NCBI RefSeq assembly: GCF_002025665.1
Contig: NZ_CP018786.1
Span: forward strand, 806,001-870,000
DNA length: 64,000 bases
Origin: Chryseobacterium indologenes
Lineage (GTDB): Bacteria > Bacteroidota > Bacteroidia > Flavobacteriales > Weeksellaceae
Direction of reading: 5' to 3'
Part shown: piece by piece, positions 55,653-63,666 of the stretch
Layout: each line of letters opens with the position of its first letter
Position numbering within the stretch: the first letter of the stretch is position 1
The notes under the pieces: generated by a model
Database searches by the model: none
Told to the model about the DNA's origin: nothing
What the model saw: the letters and a program-made list of their open reading frames with translations, nothing else
Program-made: the position numbers and the translations under genes

Positions 55653-56852
55653 GACCACCTTGGAAATGCCAGGGTAACCTTTACCAAAAACAGCGCAGGC
55701 GTTCCTGAAATTATCGATACCAACAATTATTATCCTTTTGGGCTGAACCATATCTCAGGGGCTTTCAGTACTTCTAACTTTGGAGGTTTCTACAGTTATA
55801 AATACAATGGTAAAGAGCTTCAGGAAAGCGGAATGTATGATTATGGAGCAAGAATGTACATGGCTGACATCGGACGATGGGGTGTAATCGATCCGCTGGC
55901 AGAAACATCCAGAGGATGGAGTACCTATGCCTATGCTTATAATAATCCTGTGATGTTTATAGACCCGGATGGAATGCAGAATGTGTCTGCATTACATTGG
56001 AAATTTGATAGGAACAGTACTATTCTTGGAAACAGTTGGTTTGATGATTCTTACGTAAGTTCAGGCTTTGGTAATAATTTCAAAACCATGTGGAACGGAG
56101 GGGATCATGGAGGAGGTTCTGGTTATTATTTTAGTGGAAGTGACGCAGTTAAAATGCTCAATTATTTTAAAGATGGAGGCACCATGGATGGACTCAGTTT
56201 TGATGGTAATGAAGCGACATGGTGGAAAGGAACACCTACTTTAACTTCTTATAGTGGGACAGATATACATGGAGAAATTGATCTCGGAACAGGATATCAT
56301 GCCAAATTTAGTGAGCTTCCAATGGAAGCCTATAAAAACTGGGCAGATTGGGGAGCTACTACTGTTGGAGGAGGATTTAAATATGTTGCTGACCAGAGAA
56401 CGTCTCTTTATAATAGCGGATATTGGATTGATAATCTTGGACAAATGAGAAGTACTGCATATGCAGGAAGAGCTAGAGGATCGTTAATAGGACTAAGAAG
56501 CGATTATGTTCGAACTACTACAATGCTTGGGAAATATGCCAAAAGAGCAGGTTATGTAGGCTATGCAATCAGTGCAGGACAAATAGGGTATGGAGTTTAT
56601 AAAGATGATTGGAAGTTTGGTGTTAGGGCTCAGGTAGCAACAGCAAATGTAGCCGGAGGAATGGCTGGAGCGGCAGCCGGAGCTTGGGCACTAGGTAAAT
56701 TCGGCGGAGCTATAGGAACCCTTGTTGGACCTGAGGGAACGATTATTGGAGCTGCAGTTGGTGGTATTGTAGGAAGTATTGTAGGAGGAGTTTGGGGTGG
56801 TGACATTGCCGAGGGTTGGGCAAGTAAAGCATTGAATAAAGCCGATTATTAA
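55653..56852 (+). pseudogene. Orphan RHS C-terminal cassette 3 (5'-truncated, glycine-zipper tip)
   Basis: An in-frame TAA at 55647 precedes codons that begin DHLGNARVTFTKNSAGVPEI, the RHS core start. The frame then runs open to 56852. The first ATG with normal context is at 55833 (339 codons), so an efficient start is lacking. The core diverges from the other copies before KYNGKELQESGMYDYGARMY and is nearly identical after it, up to NGGDHGG at 56094-56114. The tip of about 245 residues has a polar half (TLTSYSGTDIHGEIDLGTGY). A C-terminal glycine/alanine-rich hydrophobic half follows (NVAGGMAGAAAGAWALGKFG, then IGAAVGGIVGSIVGGVWGGD), typical of glycine-zipper, membrane-active tips. The following gene encodes a two-helix membrane protein. 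I read it as a silent toxin cassette. Confidence 0.8.
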
Positions 56853-56869
56853 ATATAATAAAATAAATA

Positions 56870-57406
56870 ATGAATACAATTGAAATAAAAAGTAGTAAAA
56901 CAAAATTAATATTATTAGTATTAGGCTCGCTGATATTTACAATATTAGGTGTCTTTTTTGTAGTTAGTCCTCATAAATTTGCGTCTTTTATATTTAGAAG
57001 TGTAACAATCATACGTATGGTAGGAATTGTAGCAATATTGTTTTTTGGATTATGCTTGATAATTTTAATAAAAAGTTTGCTTACAAAGAAATTTAATCTT
57101 ATAATAAATGAAAAAGGAATTATTGATAATTCTAGTTATGTAAGTGTAGGACTAATTTTTTGGAATGATATTAACTCAATAAAACGGATTGATGTTGTCT
57201 CAACAAAATTTTTAATTATTAATGTAAAAGATCCCAATAAATATTTAAATAAACAAAGCGGGATAAAGAGAAAAATATTAGAGAGAACAAATAAAATATA
57301 TGGTACGCCTATTTCGATTTCTTCCGCTACATTATCTTATAATTTTGATGAGTTTGAAAAGACTATTTCCGAATTTTATAATGAATATAAGAATGCTCCG
57401 AAGTAA
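56870..57406 (+). CDS. Membrane protein, STM3941-like, candidate immunity of cassette 3 (178 aa)
   Basis: Two N-terminal helices (LILLVLGSLIFTILGVFFVV and VGIVAILFFGLCLIILIKSL) are followed by a soluble PH-like domain (LIINEKGIIDNSSYVSVGLI, FWNDINSIKRIDV, FLIINVKDPNKYLNKQ). This layout matches the STM3941 family, recurrently seen as an immunity protein next to toxin tips. It begins 18 bases after the cassette 3 stop. A membrane-embedded immunity protein fits a pore-forming tip. It is AT-rich compared with the core genes. Function is inferred from context and weak family resemblance. Confidence 0.65.
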   Translation: MNTIEIKSSKTKLILLVLGSLIFTILGVFFVVSPHKFASFIFRSVTIIRMVGIVAILFFGLCLIILIKSLLTKKFNLIINEKGIIDNSSYVSVGLIFWNDINSIKRIDVVSTKFLIINVKDPNKYLNKQSGIKRKILERTNKIYGTPISISSATLSYNFDEFEKTISEFYNEYKNAPK

Positions 57407-57452
57407 AAATAAATATTAGAAATACATGTAAAAAACTAGGAACTATATTACC

Positions 57453-57525
57453 CCCGCTCTCGCACGAATCCTTTCGTGTGGCAGGTAATAATAAAAGCCA
57501 CTGCAAAAACAGTGGCTTTTACTTT
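57453..57525 (+). terminator. Palindrome plus terminator after cassette 3
   Basis: A CCCCCGCTCTCGCACGAA element with CACGAA/TTCGTG pairing is followed by AAAAGCCACTG, CAAAAA and CAGTGGCTTTT at 57493-57520. This is the same two-part design as at 52791-52850. Confidence 0.75.
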
Positions 57526-57634
57526 TTATTCTAGAGAAACCGTTATATTTACTAGTATAGAAATCATATCAAATATAAAATGAAAAGAAATGTCACGAAA
57601 GGTAATGGTTTATAAAAAATGGTAAAGAAATTAT

Positions 57635-58000
57635 ATGGAAGAAAGAGATATTATTATACGAAAAATCCTAGAAAAATTATATATTGAATTTAATCCAGAA
57701 AATCTCTCTAGGCTCACTATAGATCAATATAGAGATTTCTTCTTTTCAATATTTGAATACATAAATCTGTACAAAAATAAATATCATTTGACAGAAAAAG
57801 ATTTTGTTGAATTTAGCAAGAATATACATCATAAGTATAACTTTGATGAATACGAAGATAACTGTTGGGAAAGAGTTGCTTTTTTTATGGATGAGCTAAT
57901 ATTTCGGTTTGCTACACCTCCACCTTATTTTTTTCATGCTAACTTTGAAGATTTTAAAGATAAATTAAAAAGAGACTTTACAGAAGGTAATGGTTTGTGA
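57635..58000 (+). CDS. Hypothetical protein in the RHS array (121 aa), possible orphan immunity
   Basis: I do not recognise a family. The protein is soluble and acidic, rich in aromatic residues (SIFEYINLYKNKYHLTEKDF, FATPPPYFFHANFEDFKDKL) and has no signal peptide. It has no toxin tip next to it, but it sits between two cassette-end elements in the AT-rich part of the array. That is where immunity genes left behind after loss of their toxin are expected. The upstream sequence from 57579 has a partly repeated GGTAATGGTT, also found at the gene end. Confidence 0.5.
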   Translation: MEERDIIIRKILEKLYIEFNPENLSRLTIDQYRDFFFSIFEYINLYKNKYHLTEKDFVEFSKNIHHKYNFDEYEDNCWERVAFFMDELIFRFATPPPYFFHANFEDFKDKLKRDFTEGNGL

Positions 58001-58037
58001 AAATTAGTATACATCTACTCCTTTGAATATCTAAAAT

Positions 58038-58703
58038 ATGAAGTTAAAACAATTAAATAAAATAATAGTTTTGATAGTTTTTGCTATCAATACAAATATC
58101 TTTTCGCAAATAAAGATGTCTGATATTGAGAACAAGAAATTTTCAATTAATTCAAAAACGCAAAAACAGAATCTTATAAAAATATCTGATAACAGCGATT
58201 ATAGTATTTATTATATAGTAAATAGAAGAGATTTTAACTTAAAAAAAGGAATAGGAACCAGTGGCATAGCTAAAATTATCTTTTTTTCGAAGATGTATAA
58301 TAAAGGTATACTTATTAATTTTAAGCAGATGATATATCATGCAAAAACAAATATTTATAATATCAGTTTGCATACAGGGGCTAATGATAAGTATATGTTT
58401 GTTTCTTCAATGGCTGTACTAGATAAAGACTTCAACTACGAATATTTTATAAAATATCATTATATGCAATCACCCCCATCAGAAAATGGGGTTTACAAAT
58501 CCTGGATTACAATACAAAACACTAAAAATTATTGTAATTTAATAGACATTGATCTAAGAGATAATGTTATTTATGAAAACATTAATGATATTTTGAGTAA
58601 TATTCCGAAGATACCAAAAGAAAATAATATTGAAAAAAAGTGTACTCCTATAATTTATGATATGGACTTAAAGGACTTTTTTTCAGAGAAGATTATCAAA
58701 TAG
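58038..58703 (+). CDS. Hypothetical exported protein in the RHS array (221 aa), possible orphan immunity
   Basis: I do not recognise a family. It has an N-terminal signal sequence (KIIVLIVFAINTNIFSQ) and a lysine/isoleucine-rich beta-type body (GTSGIAKIIFFSKMYNKGIL, NISLHTGANDKYMFVSSMAV). It follows the preceding orphan by 38 bases and is followed by the cassette-end palindrome and terminator. Like the lipoprotein at 55143 it could neutralise a toxin outside the cytoplasm, but no partner is present. Composition is very AT-rich. Confidence 0.5.
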   Translation: MKLKQLNKIIVLIVFAINTNIFSQIKMSDIENKKFSINSKTQKQNLIKISDNSDYSIYYIVNRRDFNLKKGIGTSGIAKIIFFSKMYNKGILINFKQMIYHAKTNIYNISLHTGANDKYMFVSSMAVLDKDFNYEYFIKYHYMQSPPSENGVYKSWITIQNTKNYCNLIDIDLRDNVIYENINDILSNIPKIPKENNIEKKCTPIIYDMDLKDFFSEKIIK

Positions 58704-58814
58704 TTTTTATGTCCCCTGCTGGTGCGAGCGACTCGCTCGTGTTCACAAATAAACAAAACCACTGCTGTGCAGTGGTTTTTCGTTTTATTAGAAGTGTATT
58801 TTTTATAAGCTCTC

Positions 58815-59225
58815 TTACTTATCAAGCAGCTTTTCCAGTTTGCTCATCATTTCATCCTTTTCCTTCAGCATACGCTCATACAACGCGATTTTTTCTTCGT
58901 GAAGTTTTTTAATTTCTTCAATAGGATTGATGTTGAAAGTAGGTTTGGAATTTCCTATGTAAGCATCTTTATCAATATTAAATGTATTAGAAATAATATT
59001 CACAGCCTGTTCCTCATCAAAATTCTGAAAAGCTTCTACAGGAATTTTCAGTACTTCGGATATTTTTTCCAGCAGCTGGTTTTCAATGGTTTCTTTTTGT
59101 TCAAGTAAAGAGATCTTTTTTTGGTTCCAGTCTTCACCTAAGTCCAAAGCCAATGCTTCCTGCTTGATGCCCAGCATTTCTCTGAAACGTTTTACATTTC
59201 TTCCCTGATGTATTTTGTAGTCCAT
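58815..59225 (-). CDS. XRE-type helix-turn-helix protein, copy 2 (136 aa)
   Basis: This protein is nearly identical to that at 52885-53289 in the N-terminal HTH, the LLEKISEVLKIPVEAFQNFD stretch and the coiled-coil C-terminus. The middle differs (AVNIISNTFNIDKDAYIGNS against AVNLISCTFSDNAMFNNRIE), showing either divergence or swapping in the linker. It sits on the strand opposite to the cassettes, at the end of the array, next to the long tandem-repeat region. Its -7 box TATCTTTG is at 59249-59256. No protease or recombinase gene is adjacent. Confidence 0.85.
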   Translation of the reverse strand: MDYKIHQGRNVKRFREMLGIKQEALALDLGEDWNQKKISLLEQKETIENQLLEKISEVLKIPVEAFQNFDEEQAVNIISNTFNIDKDAYIGNSKPTFNINPIEEIKKLHEEKIALYERMLKEKDEMMSKLEKLLDK

Positions 59226-59248
59226 TCTTTAATCAATTTGTGAAGACT

Positions 59249-59256
59249 CAAAGATA
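59249..59256 (-). promoter_or_regulatory. -7 promoter box of HTH gene copy 2
   Basis: The minus strand reads TATCTTTG 24 nt upstream of the ATG, as in copy 1. Confidence 0.6.
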
Positions 59257-59316
59257 ATACATTCTGTAAAGTAAAGGTTAAAAAATGTCCGGTAAAATAT
59301 TCCGGCCATATGTATT

Positions 59317-59840
59317 AAAGTGTCGGCAACTGGTTTATAAACGGTCTCCAGCAACTTCGGAAGTGTTTTCAGTCACTCTAGTAAATGTCTGCAGTCGCTC
59401 ATTAATTTGCTATAACCATTTCGTAAACTGTCTCCAAACATTTAAGAAATGCCTTCAGACACTATTGTAAGTACCTTCGGACACTTTATCAAATAGGTAT
59501 AACGACTTTACAACCGTTTCAACTGTTTTCATAAGTCCCTATAGCCTTTTATTCAAGTACCTGGAGACCGTTATTGAACCCTCTTCAGCCCCTTCGGAAC
59601 AGCCTGTAACCCCTTCCTTAAAAGCCTCCAGACCGTTCCATAAGACCCTTTATCCACTTATCAAAGTACCTGGAGACCGTTATTGAACCCTCTTCAGCCC
59701 CTTCGGAACAGCCTGTAACCCCTTCCATAACAGTCTCCATACCGTTCTATAAGTGCCTGTCACCCCTTATTCAAGCAGCCGGAGACCGTTATGGAACACC
59801 CTTTAGCCCCTTAGATAACTGGATCTACCCCCTTACCCAA
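59317..59840. repeat. Array of about 24 degenerate 21-22-bp tandem repeats
   Basis: Consecutive units share a loose pattern AGTnCCTnnAGnCCnTTnnnnA (for example AGTACCTGGAGACCGTTATTGA, ACCCTCTTCAGCCCCTTCGGA, ACAGCCTGTAACCCCTTCCTTA). A 63-bp segment at 59555-59617 recurs exactly at 59664-59726, offset 109 (five units). No unit is conserved enough for a CRISPR array, and the region has no open frame. Confidence 0.8.
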
Positions 59841-59936
59841 GGGGGTAGAGGGGGTTGGTGAAGGGGGTAATCACTATATTTTCAATAAATAGATGTAAGT
59901 AATGGAACCAGGGCATACGGTAATATTTTAATTTCC

Positions 59937-59944
59937 TAACTTTG
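59937..59944 (+). promoter_or_regulatory. -7 promoter box of map
   Basis: TAACTTTG matches TAnnTTTG, 29 nt before the ATG. No -33 element at the usual spacing. Confidence 0.5.
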
Positions 59945-59973
59945 TAGTTCTCAATAACAATCAAAACAAAACG

Positions 59974-60738
59974 ATGTCAATCACCAACGAAGATCAGATG
60001 CTCGGAATGCAAAAAGTAAGCGAAGCTGTTGCCTATACGCTGAAGAAGATGATGGATTACGCCAAACCCGGTATGACCACCAAAGATCTGGACGAATATG
60101 GAGCCAAAATACTGGAAGGCTTTGGAGCAAAATCAGCCCCTTACCTTACGTATGGATTTCCAGGCTGGACCTGTATCAGCGTGGACAATGAATTCTGTCA
60201 TGGGATTCCAACAGATCAAAGGATTTTGAAAGAAGGCGATCTGATCAATATTGATGTTTCTGCAGAATTGGACGGATATTGGGCAGATAACGGAGGTTCT
60301 TTCGTGATTGGAGAAGATATTCACGGACATCAAAAATTGGTGGAGGCCTCCAAAGATATTTTAAGAAAAGCTATCGACAATATCAAAGGCGGGGTAAAAA
60401 TAGCAGACATAGGATTGTTAATGGAAACAGAAGCAAAGAAGAGAGGTCTTAAAGTTATTAGGAATCTTGCAGGCCATGGAGTAGGGAGAAGCTTACACGA
60501 ACAGCCTGATGAATTGCTGAACTACAGAAACCGCTATGATTCCAGACGTTTTAAGAAAAATTCTGTAGTGGCTATTGAAACATTTATTTCCACCGATTCC
60601 AATATCGCTGTAGAATTAAAAGACGGCTGGACCATGGTAGGCAATAAAGGCGGTTATATGGCCCAACATGAACATACCATTGTAATCACGGATGGAAAAC
60701 CGATCATTTTAACTGAAATGAACGAAATCCTGAATTAA
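59974..60738 (+). CDS. map: Type I methionine aminopeptidase (254 aa)
   Basis: This cytoplasmic metalloenzyme removes the initiator Met from nascent proteins. The typical blocks are present: FPGWTCISVDNEFCHGIPTD, INIDVSAELDGYWADNGGSF with the metal ligands, AGHGVGRSLHEQPDELLNY and the C-terminal metal Glu/His block near QHEHTIVITDGKP. The length is normal for the type I form. It has its own -7 promoter and marks the end of the accessory array. Confidence 0.95.
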   Translation: MSITNEDQMLGMQKVSEAVAYTLKKMMDYAKPGMTTKDLDEYGAKILEGFGAKSAPYLTYGFPGWTCISVDNEFCHGIPTDQRILKEGDLINIDVSAELDGYWADNGGSFVIGEDIHGHQKLVEASKDILRKAIDNIKGGVKIADIGLLMETEAKKRGLKVIRNLAGHGVGRSLHEQPDELLNYRNRYDSRRFKKNSVVAIETFISTDSNIAVELKDGWTMVGNKGGYMAQHEHTIVITDGKPIILTEMNEILN

Positions 60739-60775
60739 AAGAGGTAGGTTTATCACAAAAACATGTATAATAAAA

Positions 60776-60845
60776 GTTTTATAAGGCACAATTCTATCAT
60801 AACTTCCTTGCTGAAAATCTTTGATTTTCTTGCGCCTTATAAAAC
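60776..60845. repeat. Intergenic palindromic element between map and azoR
   Basis: GTTTTATAAGGC (60776-60787) and GCCTTATAAAAC (60834-60845) are exact inverted copies. A smaller GAAAATC-TTT-GATTTTC hairpin is nested inside. The rest of 60739-61007 holds short CTTTGCG/GCGTTAAAA stretches but no gene. Confidence 0.6.
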
Positions 60846-61007
60846 AAAGCAATATTAAAAAACCTTTGCGCCCTTGCGTTAAAAAAATAAGTGTTCTTTT
60901 AATTTCAAAGCTTCATCCAATCAACTTGTTGATGTTTTCTTTGCTCCCTTATCTTCAATATTAATAATTGAAAACTTTGCGTTAAAAATAAACCCTATTA
61001 TCCACCA

Positions 61008-61595
61008 TCAAAACTCTTTCAGAATACTTTCATAATCCGCTGTAAAACCATTTTCCATAGTCCCTTCAATACAATAGGTTTCCACATCTGTAATTCCGGT
61101 ATAACTCCTTAAAACATCTTTGATATAAGCGGAGATATAATCAGGTGCACCCTCCGTACTTCTTCCGCCCGAAGCAACCGCTAGATATACTTTTTTATCT
61201 TTAAACTGTCCCACACGATTCCAGTGTTCATCAAAAATATAGGTAACACCTGCCCGGATCAGCTGGTCCAGCCATGCTTTTAAAAGAGTAGAAATTCCCA
61301 GATTAAACATGGGCGTTCCCATAACAATAATATCTGCTTCGCGGAGTTCATTCACAATCCTGTCGGCATATGAAAGAAGCTGTCTGCTCTGTTCATCATA
61401 CAATTCCGGATGTTTGTAAAACTCATGAATAGAAACTTCATTCGCTAGCGGTGGCATATCCTTTACCAGATCTCTTACCGTAATCTGACTGATAGTATTT
61501 TGTTGTAAAATTTTTTCGACAATAGCTGAGCTGAGTCCTTTGCTGTAAGACAGATCTCCTCTTGCGCTGGAGATAATGTGCAGAATATTCTTCAT
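61008..61595 (-). CDS. azoR: FMN-dependent NADH-azoreductase family protein (195 aa)
   Basis: This soluble flavodoxin-fold quinone/azo reductase opens MKNILHIISSARGDLSYSKG. It has the FMN-binding MGTPMFNLGISTLLKAWLDQ segment and VASGGRSTEGAPDYISAYIK. It transfers two electrons from NADH to quinones, azo dyes or nitroaromatics. Length is normal (about 200). It is divergent from the M20 peptidase gene, so the 61596-61773 interval contains both promoters. Confidence 0.88.
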   Translation of the reverse strand: MKNILHIISSARGDLSYSKGLSSAIVEKILQQNTISQITVRDLVKDMPPLANEVSIHEFYKHPELYDEQSRQLLSYADRIVNELREADIIVMGTPMFNLGISTLLKAWLDQLIRAGVTYIFDEHWNRVGQFKDKKVYLAVASGGRSTEGAPDYISAYIKDVLRSYTGITDVETYCIEGTMENGFTADYESILKEF

Positions 61596-61773
61596 ACTTT
61601 TTTTCTTTATTCCAATGACGATCTTGTTTTTATCAAAGGGACATGATTAATTAATTTAAAACGGTAAAGAGTGTATTCACTGGATTTGTCGAGTGAAAGC
61701 CGGGTTTTAAATTGTCAGACATGAAATACTTTGTTATATTTATAGAATAAAATCACATCACAAACTATCCGCT

Positions 61774-63306
61774 ATGAAAAAATTTCTTTTAATCCTTTTT
61801 GGAATCGTGGTCATTCTGACTGCTGTCGTATTGATCAAAACCTATACTTATCCGTTTAAGAAAAATAATATCGGGGCAGGTGAGGGCTGGAAACCCATAA
61901 AAAATGATTCTGCAGTCATGAGACTTTCAGGAGGAATAAAAGTACCCACCGTTTCTACAGGAAGTTTGGGTGAATTTGATTATGCACCGTTTGAACAGTT
62001 CAAAACCTATTTAAAAACATCTTATCCGTTAGTCTATCAGAATACAGAAAATGTTGAGGTCAACCAATACGGATTGGTGTTCAGACTTAAAGGAAGCAAT
62101 TCTTCGCAGGAACCTATTTTATTCCTTTCCCATATGGACGTAGTTCCTCCCGGAGATGCTGATATTAAAAATAACGAAGAAAATATATTCCGTCCCGATG
62201 ATAAACCGTCCGAGCCTGTTTCAAAAGTAGCGGAAGATTGGGAATTTGCCCCTTTTTCAGGAGCTGTTGCCAACGGAAGAATCTACGGAAGAGGTGCCAT
62301 AGATATGAAGGGAATGCTTTTTTCCTTGATGGAGTCCATGAATTCGATGATCAAAAACAAACAGATTCCACAGCGTGATATTTATCTGGCTTTCGGTTTT
62401 GATGAAGAAGTAGGCGGAAAAAAAGGAGCGATCCAGATTGCCGATTATTTTAAGAAAAAAGGATTGAAGTTCGATGCCGTTTACGATGAAGGCGGATTAA
62501 TTATGCGAAAAGGAAATGTGGCCGGAATTGATACAGACGTTGCCGTAGTAGGATGTGCTGAAAAAGGGTTTCTTTCTGCAAAAATCAAAGTAAAAGGGTT
62601 GGGCGGACACTCTTCTATGCCTCCTATGGAAAGTGCAATCGGAAAAGCAGCCGTTATCATGCAGCGCCTGGAGGATCACCAGATGAAGCCTGTTATTACC
62701 CCTTTAATCAAAGAATTTTTTAATAATATCGGAGGCGAAATGCCTTTTACTACAAGAATGGCACTTGCGAATCAATGGCTGTTAAAACCGGTATTGATTT
62801 CCCAGCTTACCAAAAATAATACAACCAATGCGTTGGTGAGAACCACAACAGCTTTAACGATGATGAAAGGAAGTGATGGGACCAACGTCCTTTCTCCCGA
62901 AGTGGAATTTGTGGTTAATTTCAGGTTACTTCCCGGAAATTCAGTGAAAGATGTAAGAGATCACATTGCCAAAGCCACTGAAGGTTTTGATGTTGAAGTA
63001 GAAGAAATTGATAATACGAGAGAAGCTTCCGCTATTTCTCCAACCAATACAAAAGCTTTTAAAATGATAGAAGCCGGAGTGAAAGAAATTCATCCAGGAG
63101 CTATTGTCACTCCATATCTTACCATGGCTGGAACTGATGCCGGTAAATATGAAATTGTAAGCAAAAATGTCTACAGGTTCATGCCGATTAAGATCAACAG
63201 TGCCGAACAGCAGAGTATTCACAGTACCAATGAATATCTTAGTATTGAAAACTATCTGAAGATGATCCACTACTTTGAGTACATCATGAAGAATTATGAT
63301 AAATAA
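61774..63306 (+). CDS. M20-family metallopeptidase, carboxypeptidase S-like (510 aa), membrane-anchored or exported
   Basis: The N-terminus is a signal-anchor (KKFLLILFGIVVILTAVVLI). The zinc-dependent M20 catalytic domain shows ILFLSHMDVVPPGDADIKNN with the first His and Asp, GRGAIDMKGMLFSLMESMNS, FGFDEEVGGKKGAIQIADYF with the catalytic Glu, and AGTDAGKYEIVSKNVYRF near the end. The dimerisation domain is between (GLGGHSSMPP). Such enzymes cleave C-terminal residues from peptides or amidohydrolyse acyl-amino acids. It is probably part of peptide scavenging with the POT transporters and DPP-IV-like enzyme. Specificity is unknown. Confidence 0.88.
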   Translation: MKKFLLILFGIVVILTAVVLIKTYTYPFKKNNIGAGEGWKPIKNDSAVMRLSGGIKVPTVSTGSLGEFDYAPFEQFKTYLKTSYPLVYQNTENVEVNQYGLVFRLKGSNSSQEPILFLSHMDVVPPGDADIKNNEENIFRPDDKPSEPVSKVAEDWEFAPFSGAVANGRIYGRGAIDMKGMLFSLMESMNSMIKNKQIPQRDIYLAFGFDEEVGGKKGAIQIADYFKKKGLKFDAVYDEGGLIMRKGNVAGIDTDVAVVGCAEKGFLSAKIKVKGLGGHSSMPPMESAIGKAAVIMQRLEDHQMKPVITPLIKEFFNNIGGEMPFTTRMALANQWLLKPVLISQLTKNNTTNALVRTTTALTMMKGSDGTNVLSPEVEFVVNFRLLPGNSVKDVRDHIAKATEGFDVEVEEIDNTREASAISPTNTKAFKMIEAGVKEIHPGAIVTPYLTMAGTDAGKYEIVSKNVYRFMPIKINSAEQQSIHSTNEYLSIENYLKMIHYFEYIMKNYDK

Positions 63307-63637
63307 ATGTCAATGGTGAATGGTGAATTCGCTGCACTTGTGAATTTTAATATAAGCTCGTATATAATTAAACGCGGTGTTCGCAAAGTTTTTTATGATG
63401 TTTAATTTCTTTCGATCGCTAAGGCGTTTCACTCAGCAATGTATGTACTAAGGTCCTGGCTGAACGAAGTGTCTTTGCGAACTAATAAATTCTGTATATC
63501 AATAAACCTTGCGAACCTTAGCGTTAATTGTGATTGACAATTGATTTTGCACAGCAAAAATTGCCCCTTGACTTAACAATCTTTCAAATCTTTTTCACAA
63601 AAAATATATTGCGTCAAGTTTTGTCGCATTACGGATA
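63307..63637. repeat. Non-coding stretch with nested inverted repeats
   Basis: No gene is seen. TTCGCAAAG (63380) with CTTTGCGAA (63473), and CGCTAAGG (63417) with CCTTAGCG (63516), are interleaved inverted pairs. GTCAATGGTGAATGGTGAATTCG at the left resembles repetitive intergenic sequence of this group. No T-run terminator is obvious for the M20 gene. Confidence 0.5.
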
Positions 63638-63645
63638 TAGCTTTG
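63638..63645 (+). promoter_or_regulatory. Possible -7 promoter box of the last gene
   Basis: TAGCTTTG matches TAnnTTTG, 21 nt before the ATG at 63667. A TTG at 63621 is only 14 nt upstream, shorter than usual. Confidence 0.4.
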
Positions 63646-63666
63646 TCATATCAAAATTACAGAGCT

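Larger units (their letters stand above)
58709..59345. repeat. Duplicated HTH module, copy 2
   Basis: It repeats 52775-53406, with the GC-rich palindrome (GGTGCGAGCGACTCGCTCGTG), terminator (stem AAAACCACTGC/GCAGTGGTTTT at 58755-58779), HTH gene and leader. It marks the right end of the RHS array. Confidence 0.85.

Noticed and set aside
52885..59225. Transposon ends formed by the HTH modules
   Set aside because: They are direct repeats carrying HTH genes, with no transposase, integrase or terminal inverted repeats; duplication is better supported.
59317..59840. CRISPR array
   Set aside because: Units are contiguous and degenerate without conserved repeats alternating with unique spacers, and no cas gene is near.
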